From Arthrobacter sp. YD4 (GTDB lineage Bacteria; Actinomycetota; Actinomycetes; Actinomycetales; Micrococcaceae): a DNA stretch of 64,000 bases. The position numbers were made by a program, and so were the translations under genes. The stretch spans positions 62,001 to 126,000 of the forward strand of contig NZ_JAUHHD010000006.1 in the NCBI RefSeq assembly GCF_030410515.1. Direction: 5' to 3'. Each line of letters starts with the position of its first letter. Position 1 is the first letter of the stretch. Of the stretch, positions 7,408-15,103 are shown piece by piece. The notes under the pieces were generated by a model. The model saw only the letters and a list, made by a program, of their open reading frames with translations. It was not told the origin of the DNA and ran no database searches.

Positions 7408-9558
7408 CTATTCGCCGCGGTGCCGGCCGTGCGTGGCGATGTAGTCCGCGGCGGCGCGCTGCAGCTTCCGTTCCTTGGCCAGCTGGCGGCGGAGCGTGGT
7501 GAGCTGCTCGGCGACGCGGGCCTGTTCCGCGGCGATGGCGCGCTGCTCGGCAGCCTGGTCATGCACCGCGCGGAGGGCATCCGCGAGCTGGACCTGCTGC
7601 TCGGCCAACAGCCGCTGGGTCTGCATGAGCAGCTGGAGCACGTCGGCGTCGTCGGCCTTGGCGTCCGCCACCATGGTCCGGGACCGGAGACGGGCACCCT
7701 CACGCTCGGCGCGGGCGTCGGCGTCGTCGGCCGGGCCCTGCTCGCGGGCCGCGGCGGGGAACCGGGTTCCGCCGTTCCGCTGCCGGCTCAGGACCTCGAT
7801 GAACTCGCGGTCCAGGTCCACGATTCCGGTGGGGGTGGTGTCCGTGGACGGCTCGCCGGGACCCTGGGCGGAACCCTCGCCGGCAGGACCGTGCGCGGCG
7901 ACGGCGTGAGCGGCAGCCCCGGCGTCGATGTCCGCACCGGATCCGGTGATGGCTCCGGACGCCGCGGTCTGGGCGGCGGGCTCGGGCTGTACGTCCACGG
8001 TGCGGCGCAGCGGCTTCTCCTTGATGAACAGGACCGAAACCAGCGCCAGGATGCCCACGATCGCCGAGATCATGAAGATTTCCGCCGTGGCGTCACCGTA
8101 GGCGGCGCGCATGATGTCGCGGATCTGCGGGGGCAGGTCCTTGAGGTCCAGGCTGCCACCGGAGGAGCCGCCCTGAACGGGGATGCCGGCCGCGGCCAGG
8201 CCCTGGGTGGCGAGTTCCTTGACCCGGTTGCCCAGGACGGCGCCGAGGACGGAGACGCCGATCGCGCCGCCGACGGAGCGGAAGAACGCGACCGAGGCGC
8301 TGGCGGTGCCGATGTCCGTGGCCCGGACGGTGTTCTGGACGGCGAGGACAAGGTTCTGCATCAGCAGGCCGAGGCCCAGGCCGAGGACCGCGGTGTAGAG
8401 GCCGGTGATCCAGAGTTCGGTGGTGTGGTCGATGGTGCCGGCGAGGCCCAGGCCGCCGATCAGCAGGATGGAACCGGCGATCAGGTAGCGCTTCCACTTG
8501 CCGGTGCGGCTGATCAGCTGGCCGGAGAGGACCGAGCCGATCAGGTTGCCGGCGATCATCGGCAGGGTCAGCAGGCCGGCCTCGGTGGGGCTGGCGCCGC
8601 GGGCCACCTGGTAGTACTGGCCCAGGAACGCGGAGGAACCGAACATCGCGACGCCGACGGCGACGGAGGCCAGGATGGCCAGGGCCGTGGTGCGCTCGGA
8701 GATGATCTTGAGCGGGATGACCGGCTGCGCGACGCGGCCTTCGACGAAGACCAGCAGGGCCAGGAGGGCGATGCCGCCGCCGACCATGGCGACCGTCTGC
8801 CAGGACCACCAGTCGTAGTAGTCCGGGTTGCCGGCGAAGGAGACCCAGATCAGCAGCAGGCTGACGCCGGAGGTGAGCAGGATCGAGCCCAGCCAGTCGA
8901 TCTTGGCGGGACGCTTGACGTGCGGGAGCTTCAGCGTGATCTGCAGCAGGATCAGGGCGATGATGGCGAGCGGGACGCAGACGAAGAAGGTCCAGCGCCA
9001 GCCCAGCGGGCTGTCCACGATGAAGCCGCCCAGGAGCGGGCCGCCCGCGGTGCCGACGGCCATGACGGCGCCCATGTAGCCGGAGTATTTGCCGCGGTCA
9101 CGCGGCGGGATCATCGAGCCGATGATGGCCTGGGCGAGCGCGGTCAGGCCACCCATGGCGATGCCCTGGATGACGCGGGCCGTGAGCAGGAACGGGATGG
9201 TCTGGGAGAAACCCGCCATCACGGAGCCGGCGACGAAGACAACGATGCTCAGCTGGACCAGGAACTTCTTGTCGAAGAGGTCCGCGAGCTTGCCCCAGAT
9301 GGGGGTGGTGGCCGCGTTGGCCAACAGCGCGGCCGTGATCACCCAGGCGAAGTCGGTCTGGGTGCCCTTGAGCTCCGACATGATGGTCGGCAGGGCGTTA
9401 GCGACGATGGTGCTGCTGATGATCGCGGTGAAGAACGCGGCCAGCAGGCCGGTGAGGGCCTCCATGATCTGGCGGTGCGACATCACCACCTGGGGTGCGG
9501 GCTGGGGATTCTGCGTGGCTGTCGGGGATGGCCCGGCGGCCGCTGCGTGACTGGCCAT
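7408..9558 (-). CDS. DHA2-family MFS exporter with coiled-coil tail
   Basis: 716 residues. The first ~520 are a 14-helix MFS drug:H+ antiporter of the DHA2/EmrB type, with motif A-like GKLADLFDKKF, the TAxxV-type helix-5 stretch with GGPLLGGFIV, and WRWTFFVCVP. The unusual part is a ~190-residue cytoplasmic C-terminal extension. It has an Ala/Gly/Thr-rich linker and then a Gln/Ala/Arg-rich stretch (around LLMQTQRLLAEQQVQLADAL) that should form a long coiled coil. The start at 9558 is set by GAGGAG seven bases upstream; earlier frames run into the MarR gene. It sits 4 bases after the MarR regulator, so the two are one operon, and the MarR protein most likely controls the exporter in response to a toxic substrate. 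Confidence 0.9.
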   Translation of the reverse strand: MASHAAAAGPSPTATQNPQPAPQVVMSHRQIMEALTGLLAAFFTAIISSTIVANALPTIMSELKGTQTDFAWVITAALLANAATTPIWGKLADLFDKKFLVQLSIVVFVAGSVMAGFSQTIPFLLTARVIQGIAMGGLTALAQAIIGSMIPPRDRGKYSGYMGAVMAVGTAGGPLLGGFIVDSPLGWRWTFFVCVPLAIIALILLQITLKLPHVKRPAKIDWLGSILLTSGVSLLLIWVSFAGNPDYYDWWSWQTVAMVGGGIALLALLVFVEGRVAQPVIPLKIISERTTALAILASVAVGVAMFGSSAFLGQYYQVARGASPTEAGLLTLPMIAGNLIGSVLSGQLISRTGKWKRYLIAGSILLIGGLGLAGTIDHTTELWITGLYTAVLGLGLGLLMQNLVLAVQNTVRATDIGTASASVAFFRSVGGAIGVSVLGAVLGNRVKELATQGLAAAGIPVQGGSSGGSLDLKDLPPQIRDIMRAAYGDATAEIFMISAIVGILALVSVLFIKEKPLRRTVDVQPEPAAQTAASGAITGSGADIDAGAAAHAVAAHGPAGEGSAQGPGEPSTDTTPTGIVDLDREFIEVLSRQRNGGTRFPAAAREQGPADDADARAEREGARLRSRTMVADAKADDADVLQLLMQTQRLLAEQQVQLADALRAVHDQAAEQRAIAAEQARVAEQLTTLRRQLAKERKLQRAAADYIATHGRHRGE

Positions 9559-9562
9559 ATCT

Positions 9563-10048
9563 TTACTCCTCAACAAAGGTGGTGGTATCGGTGGATCCGG
9601 CCGTCTTTGCCCGGGCCGAGTTCCGAAGGGACTCGGCAAGTTTTTTCAGTGAGCGGGCGGTCTCCTCGACGTCGTCCTCGCTCCAGTCCTGCAACAGGGA
9701 CTGCAGGCTGGCCGCCCGGTGTTCCTCGATGACACGGAGCTTCTCCACGCCCGCCGGGGACAGCGCCACGAGCTGGGCGCGGCCGTCCTCGGGATCGGGC
9801 CGGCGCACGACGTAGCCGTGGTCGACCAGCTCCGAGAGGTGCCGGCTGAGGACCGGGGCGCTGACGCCGAGCCGTTCCGCCAGGTGGGTGGCGCGGGTCT
9901 CGCCCTCCCCCACGAAGCGGAGGACGCCCTGAAGCGCGACGCCGGTATCGTCGCCGCGCAGGCTCGCGGCGGCAACGCACCGGACGGCGCGCTGAAGATC
10001 AAAAATGTGGTGGACCAACTTGGCTGCAGTGGTCGATGCGACTGACAT
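9563..10048 (-). CDS. MarR-family repressor
   Basis: 161 residues with a winged helix: the recognition region RATHLAERLGVSAPVLSRHLSELVDHGYVV is split around residue 55 and followed by the wing RRPDPEDGRAQLVALS. This is the classic MarR DxRxxxxxLT-type wing. It is first gene of a two-gene operon with the DHA2 exporter. Three TTGCTT/AAGCAA half-sites stand in front of it, so autorepression plus co-control of the exporter is the simplest reading. ATG at 10048 has a purine-rich AAGGGGG upstream. Confidence 0.9.
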   Translation of the reverse strand: MSVASTTAAKLVHHIFDLQRAVRCVAAASLRGDDTGVALQGVLRFVGEGETRATHLAERLGVSAPVLSRHLSELVDHGYVVRRPDPEDGRAQLVALSPAGVEKLRVIEEHRAASLQSLLQDWSEDDVEETARSLKKLAESLRNSARAKTAGSTDTTTFVEE

Positions 10049-10066
10049 ATGAGGATGCCCCCTTAT

Positions 10067-10105
10067 TTGCTTGCCCGAAGCAACAATACATGAAAATGAT
10101 TGCTT
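10067..10105 (-). promoter_or_regulatory. MarR operator region
   Basis: TTGCTT (10067-10072), AAGCAA (10078-10083) and TTGCTT (10100-10105) form two overlapping dyads, TTGCTT-N5-AAGCAA and AAGCAA-N16-TTGCTT, 19 bases upstream of the MarR start in an A+T-rich patch. The position and symmetry fit binding by the MarR dimer. Confidence 0.65.
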
Positions 10106-10180
10106 TGGGAAACTAAGGGCGTTCGTGATGGGCTTCGCGGACCTGCCATGGGGCTGCCATGAGGGTCCTCCGGAGACGGC

Positions 10181-10214
10181 GAAAGGCCCCGATCCGGGTG
10201 GATCGGGGCCTTTC
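10181..10214 (-). terminator. strong hairpin terminator
   Basis: GAAAGGCCCCGATCC (10181-10195) and GGATCGGGGCCTTTC (10200-10214) form a perfect 15-base stem with a 4-base loop, 13 bases past the stop of the ThDP-enzyme gene. It separates that operon from the MarR promoter. Confidence 0.85.
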
Positions 10215-10226
10215 GTTCTGCTGGTT

Positions 10227-11891
10227 TTAGACGTCCAAGTGGGTAGGGGCGAACATCTTGAGCAGGGTCTCGACGACGACGACGTTGGGGCCGTCCGCGG
10301 CGAAGCCGGCCTTGAGCGCCTCCCCCACGTTCTCGGGGGCCACCCGCACCGCGGGAACGCCGAACGCCTCGGCGAGCTTGACGAAGTCCGGCCGCGCGAG
10401 TTCGGTGGCGGTGGCCTTGCCGAAGGCGCCCACCATGTACTCGCGCAGGATGCCATACCCGCCGTCGTCGACGATCAGCCAGGTGACCGGGACGTTGTGC
10501 TGCTTGGCCGTGGCGAGCTCGGAGATGGAGTACATTGCCGAGCCGTCGCCGGAGACCGCCAGGACCCTTGCCGAGGCGCCGGACCGCCCTGTCGTCTCGA
10601 GGCCCACCGCCCCGCCGATCGCGGCGGGGAAGCCGAAGCCCAGGCCGCCGGCGCCCTGCGCGGAGTGGAACTGGCCCTCGCGGGCGTCCCAGCAGCTCCA
10701 GGCCCAGTAGGCGGAGATGGTCATGTCCCAGAAGGTCTGCATCGTGGCGGGGACCGCCTCGCGGATTTCCGCCATGAATTTCAGTTCCTTGCCGAGGTCC
10801 TGGGACTCCAGCCGGGCACGGACCTTGGCGAGGGTGTCCTTGACCAGGGTTTCCGGCGGGGTTCCGTGCCAGTCGGCGCGTTCCCCGTGCGGTTCGGTCA
10901 GCGCCTCGTCCAGGGCGGCGAGGGCCTGCCCGGCGTCGGCCCGGATGCCCAGGCCCGGCCGGTTCGACTCGAGCACGCGGGGTTCGGCGTCGATCTGGAT
11001 GATCCGGCCACGCGGCTCGAAGGTGAAGTAGTTGGAGGTGACCTCGCCCAGCGAGGAGCCGATGACGATCAGCACGTCGGCGTCCTCGAGCAGCTCGGTC
11101 ATGTGCTGGTCTTCGATCCAGGACTGCAGCGAGAGTTCATGGGTCCAGGGGAAAGCGCCGTTGCCGCCGGGGGTGCAGATCACCGGCGCGCGGAGCTTCT
11201 CGGCCAGCGACAGCAGGGACTTCTCCGCGTGGCCGCGGCGGGTGCCGCCGCCGGCGATGATGGCCGGGCGCTTGGCGTCCTCGAGCCACTTCACGGCCTC
11301 GCGGACCAACTCCACCCGGGGCGGGTTATCGGCGGCCTCGGCGAGGGCGTCCTCCACCGGGGGCACCATGATCGGGTCCAGCAGCACGTTCTGCGGGATT
11401 TCGATCCAAACCGGGCCCTGCGGGGAGGAGATGGCCTCGGTCCAGGCGTCCTGGATGGCGGAAGGAATGCCGGAGGCGTGCTGGATCAGCCGCTGGCTCT
11501 TGGTGACGTTGGCGGCGGAGGCCTTCTGGTCATCGAGCTGGTGCAGCATGCCCTTGCGCCGGGCACCGAGTCCCTCGAGCGGGATCTGGCTGGCCACCAC
11601 GACCATCGGCACACCGGTGGCGTAGGCCTCCTGCAGGCCGGCCAGGGAGGTCAGAGCGCCGGGACCGGTGGAGAGGAAGAGCACGCCGACCTCACCGGTG
11701 GCGCGGGAGTAGCCGTCCGCGGCGAAGGCGGAGTTGTTTTCCACCCGGGAGGAGACGAACTGGAGGTTGCCGCGGCCCATGGCGTCGAACAGGCCCAGGG
11801 CGTGCTGGCCGGGGATGCCGAAGACGGTCTTGGCGCCGAGCGCTTCCAGGGTTTCGACGACGAGGTCGCCGCCGTTGCGGACGCCGCTCAT
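10227..11891 (-). CDS. ThDP-dependent 2-oxo acid decarboxylase, AruI-like
   Basis: 554 residues with the three domains of the acetolactate-synthase/decarboxylase superfamily. The N-terminal Pyr domain carries FGIPGQHAL and the cofactor-activating Glu at about residue 51 ([15 protein letters not shown]). A central nucleotide-like domain follows, and a C-terminal PP domain holds the metal/ThDP motif starting GDGSAMYS and ending DDGGYGIL. The gene overlaps the end of a ureohydrolase gene (ATGA). In Pseudomonas the ThDP enzyme AruI decarboxylates 2-ketoarginine, and 4-guanidinobutyrate is later split by a ureohydrolase. The pairing here suggests the same pathway, which is inference from context. 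Other decarboxylase or carboligase functions remain possible. Confidence 0.75.
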   Translation of the reverse strand: MSGVRNGGDLVVETLEALGAKTVFGIPGQHALGLFDAMGRGNLQFVSSRVENNSAFAADGYSRATGEVGVLFLSTGPGALTSLAGLQEAYATGVPMVVVASQIPLEGLGARRKGMLHQLDDQKASAANVTKSQRLIQHASGIPSAIQDAWTEAISSPQGPVWIEIPQNVLLDPIMVPPVEDALAEAADNPPRVELVREAVKWLEDAKRPAIIAGGGTRRGHAEKSLLSLAEKLRAPVICTPGGNGAFPWTHELSLQSWIEDQHMTELLEDADVLIVIGSSLGEVTSNYFTFEPRGRIIQIDAEPRVLESNRPGLGIRADAGQALAALDEALTEPHGERADWHGTPPETLVKDTLAKVRARLESQDLGKELKFMAEIREAVPATMQTFWDMTISAYWAWSCWDAREGQFHSAQGAGGLGFGFPAAIGGAVGLETTGRSGASARVLAVSGDGSAMYSISELATAKQHNVPVTWLIVDDGGYGILREYMVGAFGKATATELARPDFVKLAEAFGVPAVRVAPENVGEALKAGFAADGPNVVVVETLLKMFAPTHLDV

Positions 11892-12979
11892 CGGGCCGCC
11901 TCCGCCGATGCGGCCGGGGCCTGGGCGGGAGCGGCAGCAAAGCCGGCCGGGCGGCGGTTTTCGCGGCCCAGCGCCTGCGCCGCGTAGCCGTTGCCCGACG
12001 TCGGACCGCCGTCGGCCGCGTTGTCCGCCATCAGGGTCACCAGTTCGTAGGCGACGTGGCTGCCGGCGACGCCGGTGATGTCCGCGTGGTCGTAGGCCGG
12101 GGCGACCTCGACGACGTCGGCGCCCACGAGGTTCATGCCGCGGAAGCCGCGGATGATCTCGATCAGTTCGCGGCTGGTGAGGCCGCCGGCCTCCGGGGTG
12201 CCGGTGCCGGGGGCGTGGGCCGGATCGAGGACATCGATGTCGACGGAGATGTAGAGCGGGCGGTTGCCGATCCGGTCGCGGACCTTGGCGACGGTTTCCA
12301 GCACGCCCTGGTAGTAGACGTCGGCGGAGGTGACGATGCCGAAGCCGAAGCGGTGGTCGTCGTCAAGGTCCTTCTTGCCGTAGAGCGGGCCGCGGGTGCC
12401 GATGTGGCTGATCGCCTCGGTGTCGAGGATGCCCTCTTCGACGGCGCGGCGGAAGGGGGTGCCGTGGGTGTACTCGGCGCCGAAGTAGGTGTCCCAGGTG
12501 TCCAGATGGGCGTCGAAGTGCAGCATGGCCACGGGCTGGCCGGCGCGTTCGGCGGCGGCGCGCAGCAGCGGCAGGGCGATGGTGTGGTCCCCGCCGAGGG
12601 TCAACAGCTTGCTGCCGGCGGCGGTCAGGTCCAGCGCGTTCTGCTGGATGGACTCGATGGCCTCGTTGATGTTGAACGGGTTGACGGCCATGTCGCCGGC
12701 ATCGGCCACCTGGAGGTTCTCGAACGGGCTGACGTCCCAGGCCGGGTTGTAGGGCCGCAGCAGGCGGCTGGCCTCGCGGACGTGGTTGGCGCCGAAGCGG
12801 GCGCCGGGCCGGTAGGACACCCCGGAGTCGAAGGGCACGCCCACCACCGTGACGTCCGCCTTGGCCACCTGGTCGAGGCGGGGCAGGCGGGCAAAGGTGG
12901 CCGCGCCGGCGTACCGGGGGATGCGGGCGGAATCGATGGGGCCAAGGTTTCCGTTGGCCTCGATGCGCAACTCTTCCAA
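11888..12979 (-). CDS. agmatinase/guanidinobutyrase-family ureohydrolase
   Basis: 363 residues. All binuclear Mn ligands of the ureohydrolase fold are visible: [18 protein letters not shown] and [16 protein letters not shown]. The family splits a guanidino group to urea plus amine. The loop [20 protein letters not shown], with Trp between the metal aspartates, is more like guanidino-acid hydrolases than arginases; the exact substrate (agmatine, guanidinobutyrate, other guanidines) cannot be read from sequence. A low-complexity Ala/Pro C-terminal tail of about 45 residues is extra. The TTG start is supported by AAGGAG eight bases upstream. It is first gene of an operon with the ThDP enzyme. 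Confidence 0.85.
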   Translation of the reverse strand: MEELRIEANGNLGPIDSARIPRYAGAATFARLPRLDQVAKADVTVVGVPFDSGVSYRPGARFGANHVREASRLLRPYNPAWDVSPFENLQVADAGDMAVNPFNINEAIESIQQNALDLTAAGSKLLTLGGDHTIALPLLRAAAERAGQPVAMLHFDAHLDTWDTYFGAEYTHGTPFRRAVEEGILDTEAISHIGTRGPLYGKKDLDDDHRFGFGIVTSADVYYQGVLETVAKVRDRIGNRPLYISVDIDVLDPAHAPGTGTPEAGGLTSRELIEIIRGFRGMNLVGADVVEVAPAYDHADITGVAGSHVAYELVTLMADNAADGGPTSGNGYAAQALGRENRRPAGFAAAPAQAPAASAEAAR

Positions 12980-13020
12980 GCGGGCGTCTCCTTCTGGATA
13001 CGGGGGTGGATGTGACTGTC

Positions 13021-13056
13021 ATCATACACTCGAAGTTGCCTGCTGCGCACCTGTTG
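13021..13056 (-). promoter_or_regulatory. promoter and candidate XRE-cupin site of ureohydrolase operon
   Basis: On the minus strand TATGAT (complement of 13021-13026) is a good -10 box about 40 bases before the ureohydrolase start. CAACAGGTG (complement of 13048-13056) lies over the expected -35 region. The same nine bases sit inside the palindrome upstream of the symporter gene, suggesting shared control. Confidence 0.5.
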
Positions 13057-13086
13057 TTTACTTCTAGCGGCTGGTCCGGGCGGCCC

Positions 13087-13208
13087 GTGCGTTCCTCCCC
13101 AGTTACTCCGGCCCGCACGCCGGTTCGGCCGGTCGAATGCCCGTCATTGCGCGGTTCGGACCGGACGGGGTCGGGTGGCCGCGGAGGTAACCGGGGAGGA
13201 TTGCACGC
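13087..13208. repeat. inverted repeat pair 1 near DUF559 gene
   Basis: The left copy GTGCGTTCCTCCCCAGTTAC (from 13087, continuing TCCG) and the right copy, read on the minus strand from about 13208 (GTGCAATCCTCCCCGGTTAC then CTCCG), are near-identical inverted copies separated by about 75 bases. They belong to the same family as the pair at 14124-14248. The remainder of this 315-base gap holds the ureohydrolase promoter and no gene. Confidence 0.75.
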
Positions 13209-13294
13209 CGGACCGGGCGGAATCCGTCCGGAGTTGTCCAGATACGCCCGCTCCCCCGTTCCGGGCGGCCCCGTCCGGGCCTGGACTGGGTCCC

Positions 13295-14119
13295 ATGGAT
13301 CCACTCATGCACCTCTCACAGCTCGGCGGCGTAGCCCGGACCGGTCAACTGCTGGCCGCGGGCTACTCCCGGCGGGATATCGCGCGGCTGGCCGCACTCG
13401 TCCGGCAGCCGCGGCGGGACATCTTTACCCTCCCCGACTGCCGCCCCGAGTTCCTCGCCGCGGTCCTCAACGACGCCCGGGTGACCTGCGCGAGCGCCGC
13501 CACCCACTACGGGCTCTGGCTCCGCGGCGCCCCGGACAGCCACCATCTGGCCTGCAACCACGGCCACGGCGGGGGCTTTATCCGGCACCGGACCATCCGC
13601 TTCGGGGCACCTGCGGGACCGCCGGTGGCCGCCGTCGAGGATGTGGTCCTGCACGCCCTAAGATGCCTCGCCCGGCCGGCCTCCACCGCGATTGCCACCT
13701 CCGCCATGCGGCTGCTCGGCGTGCCGCGGGAGTTGCTGGCAGACCAGCTACGGGCCGACCGCTCCGGCACGGCGCGGACGGTGCTGCGGGAACTGGACCT
13801 GCGGGCCGAGTCGATCGTGGAGGTGGACGCCATCCATCTGTTCCGCACTAACGGCATCTCCTACGAGGCGCAGGTCTTCCTGGCGGGGATCGGCCGGGTG
13901 GACTTCCTTCTGGCGGGATTCCTGATTGTCGAGGTGGACGGCTTCGCGTTCCACTCGGGGCGGGAGGCGATGCGGCGCGACCTGGGCCGGAACAACGCCT
14001 CGACGCTGAACGGGTTCGCCGTGCTGCGCTACATGCCCGAACACCTGTGGTTCGAGCCGGAGCGGGTCGTGGCCGAGATGCGCGCCGCCCTGGCAGTGAA
14101 CCGTCGGGGCGGACGTTAG
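13295..14119 (+). CDS. DUF559/Vsr-like nuclease with AbiEi-like HTH
   Basis: 274 residues. The N-terminal part (LGGVARTGQLLAAGYSRRDI, then a basic RQPRRDIF turn) resembles the winged-helix start of AbiEi-type antitoxins. The C-terminal ~110 residues (VDFLLAGFLIVEVDGFAFHS, then RRDLGRNNASTLNGFAVLRY) carry the D...E-x-D pattern of the DUF559/very-short-patch-repair endonuclease fold. Actinobacteria often encode several such stand-alone proteins of unknown role. ATG at 13295 (or 13307) is chosen by domain content; no strong ribosome site is visible. The gene interrupts the ureohydrolase/regulator/symporter set and is bracketed by two inverted-repeat pairs, a sign of insertion. Confidence 0.75.
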   Translation: MDPLMHLSQLGGVARTGQLLAAGYSRRDIARLAALVRQPRRDIFTLPDCRPEFLAAVLNDARVTCASAATHYGLWLRGAPDSHHLACNHGHGGGFIRHRTIRFGAPAGPPVAAVEDVVLHALRCLARPASTAIATSAMRLLGVPRELLADQLRADRSGTARTVLRELDLRAESIVEVDAIHLFRTNGISYEAQVFLAGIGRVDFLLAGFLIVEVDGFAFHSGREAMRRDLGRNNASTLNGFAVLRYMPEHLWFEPERVVAEMRAALAVNRRGGR

Positions 14120-14123
14120 GGCG

Positions 14124-14248
14124 GCGTACGCTCCCGCCCGGTTACCCGCTCCCGCGCCAGAGACCACCCGCGGACCCGCGGCCCCAGCCGTGACCGCCGC
14201 CCAACCCCGAACTCGGCCGGGCGGAGGTAACCGGGCAGGAACGTACGC
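14124..14248. repeat. inverted repeat pair 2 after DUF559 gene
   Basis: Left arm GCGTACGCTCCCGCCCGGTT (from 14124, continuing ACC to 14146) matches the complement of 14226-14248 (GCGTACGTTCCTGCCCGGTT, continuing ACC) at 21 of 23 positions. The left arm begins 4 bases after the DUF559 stop. The right arm shares GCGGAGGTAACCGGG with the copy upstream of the gene. Confidence 0.8.
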
Positions 14249-14257
14249 GGAAAGGAA

Positions 14258-14833
14258 CTATTGGCTGGCGGCAGGGACCAGCACCCAGAGCACCTCGACG
14301 GGCTCGTCGGTGGGGTTGATCCAGGTGTGCGGTTCACGGCCCGGGAAGGTGACGGTGTCGCCGGCCGCCAGGTCGAAGGACTCATTGGTCAGGACCAGCC
14401 GGATACTGCCCTTGACCACGTGCAGGACGTCGACGTCGCAGTCCACGGCGTACAACTCGGACTCTCCGCGGCCGCGCGGTTCGATCACGGCCTGGATGAT
14501 CTGCAGCCGCCGCTCGGAGCGGGCGGTGAGCAGCCGCTCAACGATTCCCTCGCCGCCGAGGGAGATCCGCGGACCGTCGCCGCGGCGGGTCAGGTGCGTC
14601 TCCGGGGCCGCGAAGAGGTCACCGATGGAGATGGAGAGGACCTGGCAAAGGGTCACGAGGGAGCTCACCGACGGGGAGGTCAGGTCCCGCTCCACCCGGC
14701 TTAGGAAGCCCTTGGTCAGGCCGGTGGCATCGGCAACCTGTTCGATCGTGAGCCGCTGGGACTGCCGCGCGGCGCGGATTCTGGAGCCGATGGCAACCGG
14801 AACGTTGCTCGGTTCAACAGGGAGAGCCTTCAT
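14258..14833 (-). CDS. XRE-family regulator with cupin sensor
   Basis: 191 residues. The N-terminal helix-turn-helix (IGSRIRAARQSQRLTIEQVA, then TGLTKGFLSRVERDLTSPSV) is joined to a C-terminal cupin barrel (AVDCDVDVLHVVKGSIRLVL ... GDTVTFPGREPHTW), the PuuR/ClgR-like architecture used to sense small metabolites. ATG at 14833 follows AAAGG; GTG at 14848 is an alternative. It is divergent from the sodium symporter, and the gene set on its other side is the ureohydrolase operon. The CAACAGGTG motif shared by both promoters makes this protein the likely regulator of guanidino-compound uptake and breakdown. Confidence 0.88.
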   Translation of the reverse strand: MKALPVEPSNVPVAIGSRIRAARQSQRLTIEQVADATGLTKGFLSRVERDLTSPSVSSLVTLCQVLSISIGDLFAAPETHLTRRGDGPRISLGGEGIVERLLTARSERRLQIIQAVIEPRGRGESELYAVDCDVDVLHVVKGSIRLVLTNESFDLAAGDTVTFPGREPHTWINPTDEPVEVLWVLVPAASQ

Positions 14834-14963
14834 ATGGGAACCTTTCACGGCCGGCCGCGCGGCCCCAGCATTGGTGCCAATCCTAGCCGTTGCCCCGAGG
14901 CCGTTCCCCGCTGGGACACACGGCGTTCACAGGTTGACTGTAAGCACCATCACAATCTAGCGT

Positions 14964-14991
14964 TTGGCAACAGGTGTTGCCTATTTGGCAA
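14964..14991 (+). promoter_or_regulatory. palindromic operator upstream of symporter
   Basis: GGCAACAGGTGTTGCC (14966-14981) has perfect 7-base arms. It begins inside TTTGGCAA (14964-14970 region), and TTTGGCAA recurs directly at 14984-14991. It sits between the divergent XRE-cupin gene and the symporter, about 120 bases before the latter, a natural place for the regulator's site. Confidence 0.6.
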
Positions 14992-15103
14992 TGAACGTTA
15001 CACCTCGCACCCTCCGCATGTTCTCCCGTCCAGCAGATCCGGCGGCCGCTTCGCAGTGCCGCGGCCGGCCCGCGGGCTGCCACAACCGCTCCAAGGAGCC
15101 TTT

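Noticed and set aside
12980..15103. Guanidine riboswitch upstream of the ureohydrolase or symporter gene
   Set aside because: I looked for the conserved guanidine-I and mini-ykkC blocks on both strands and did not find them; the palindromes there fit a protein operator better.
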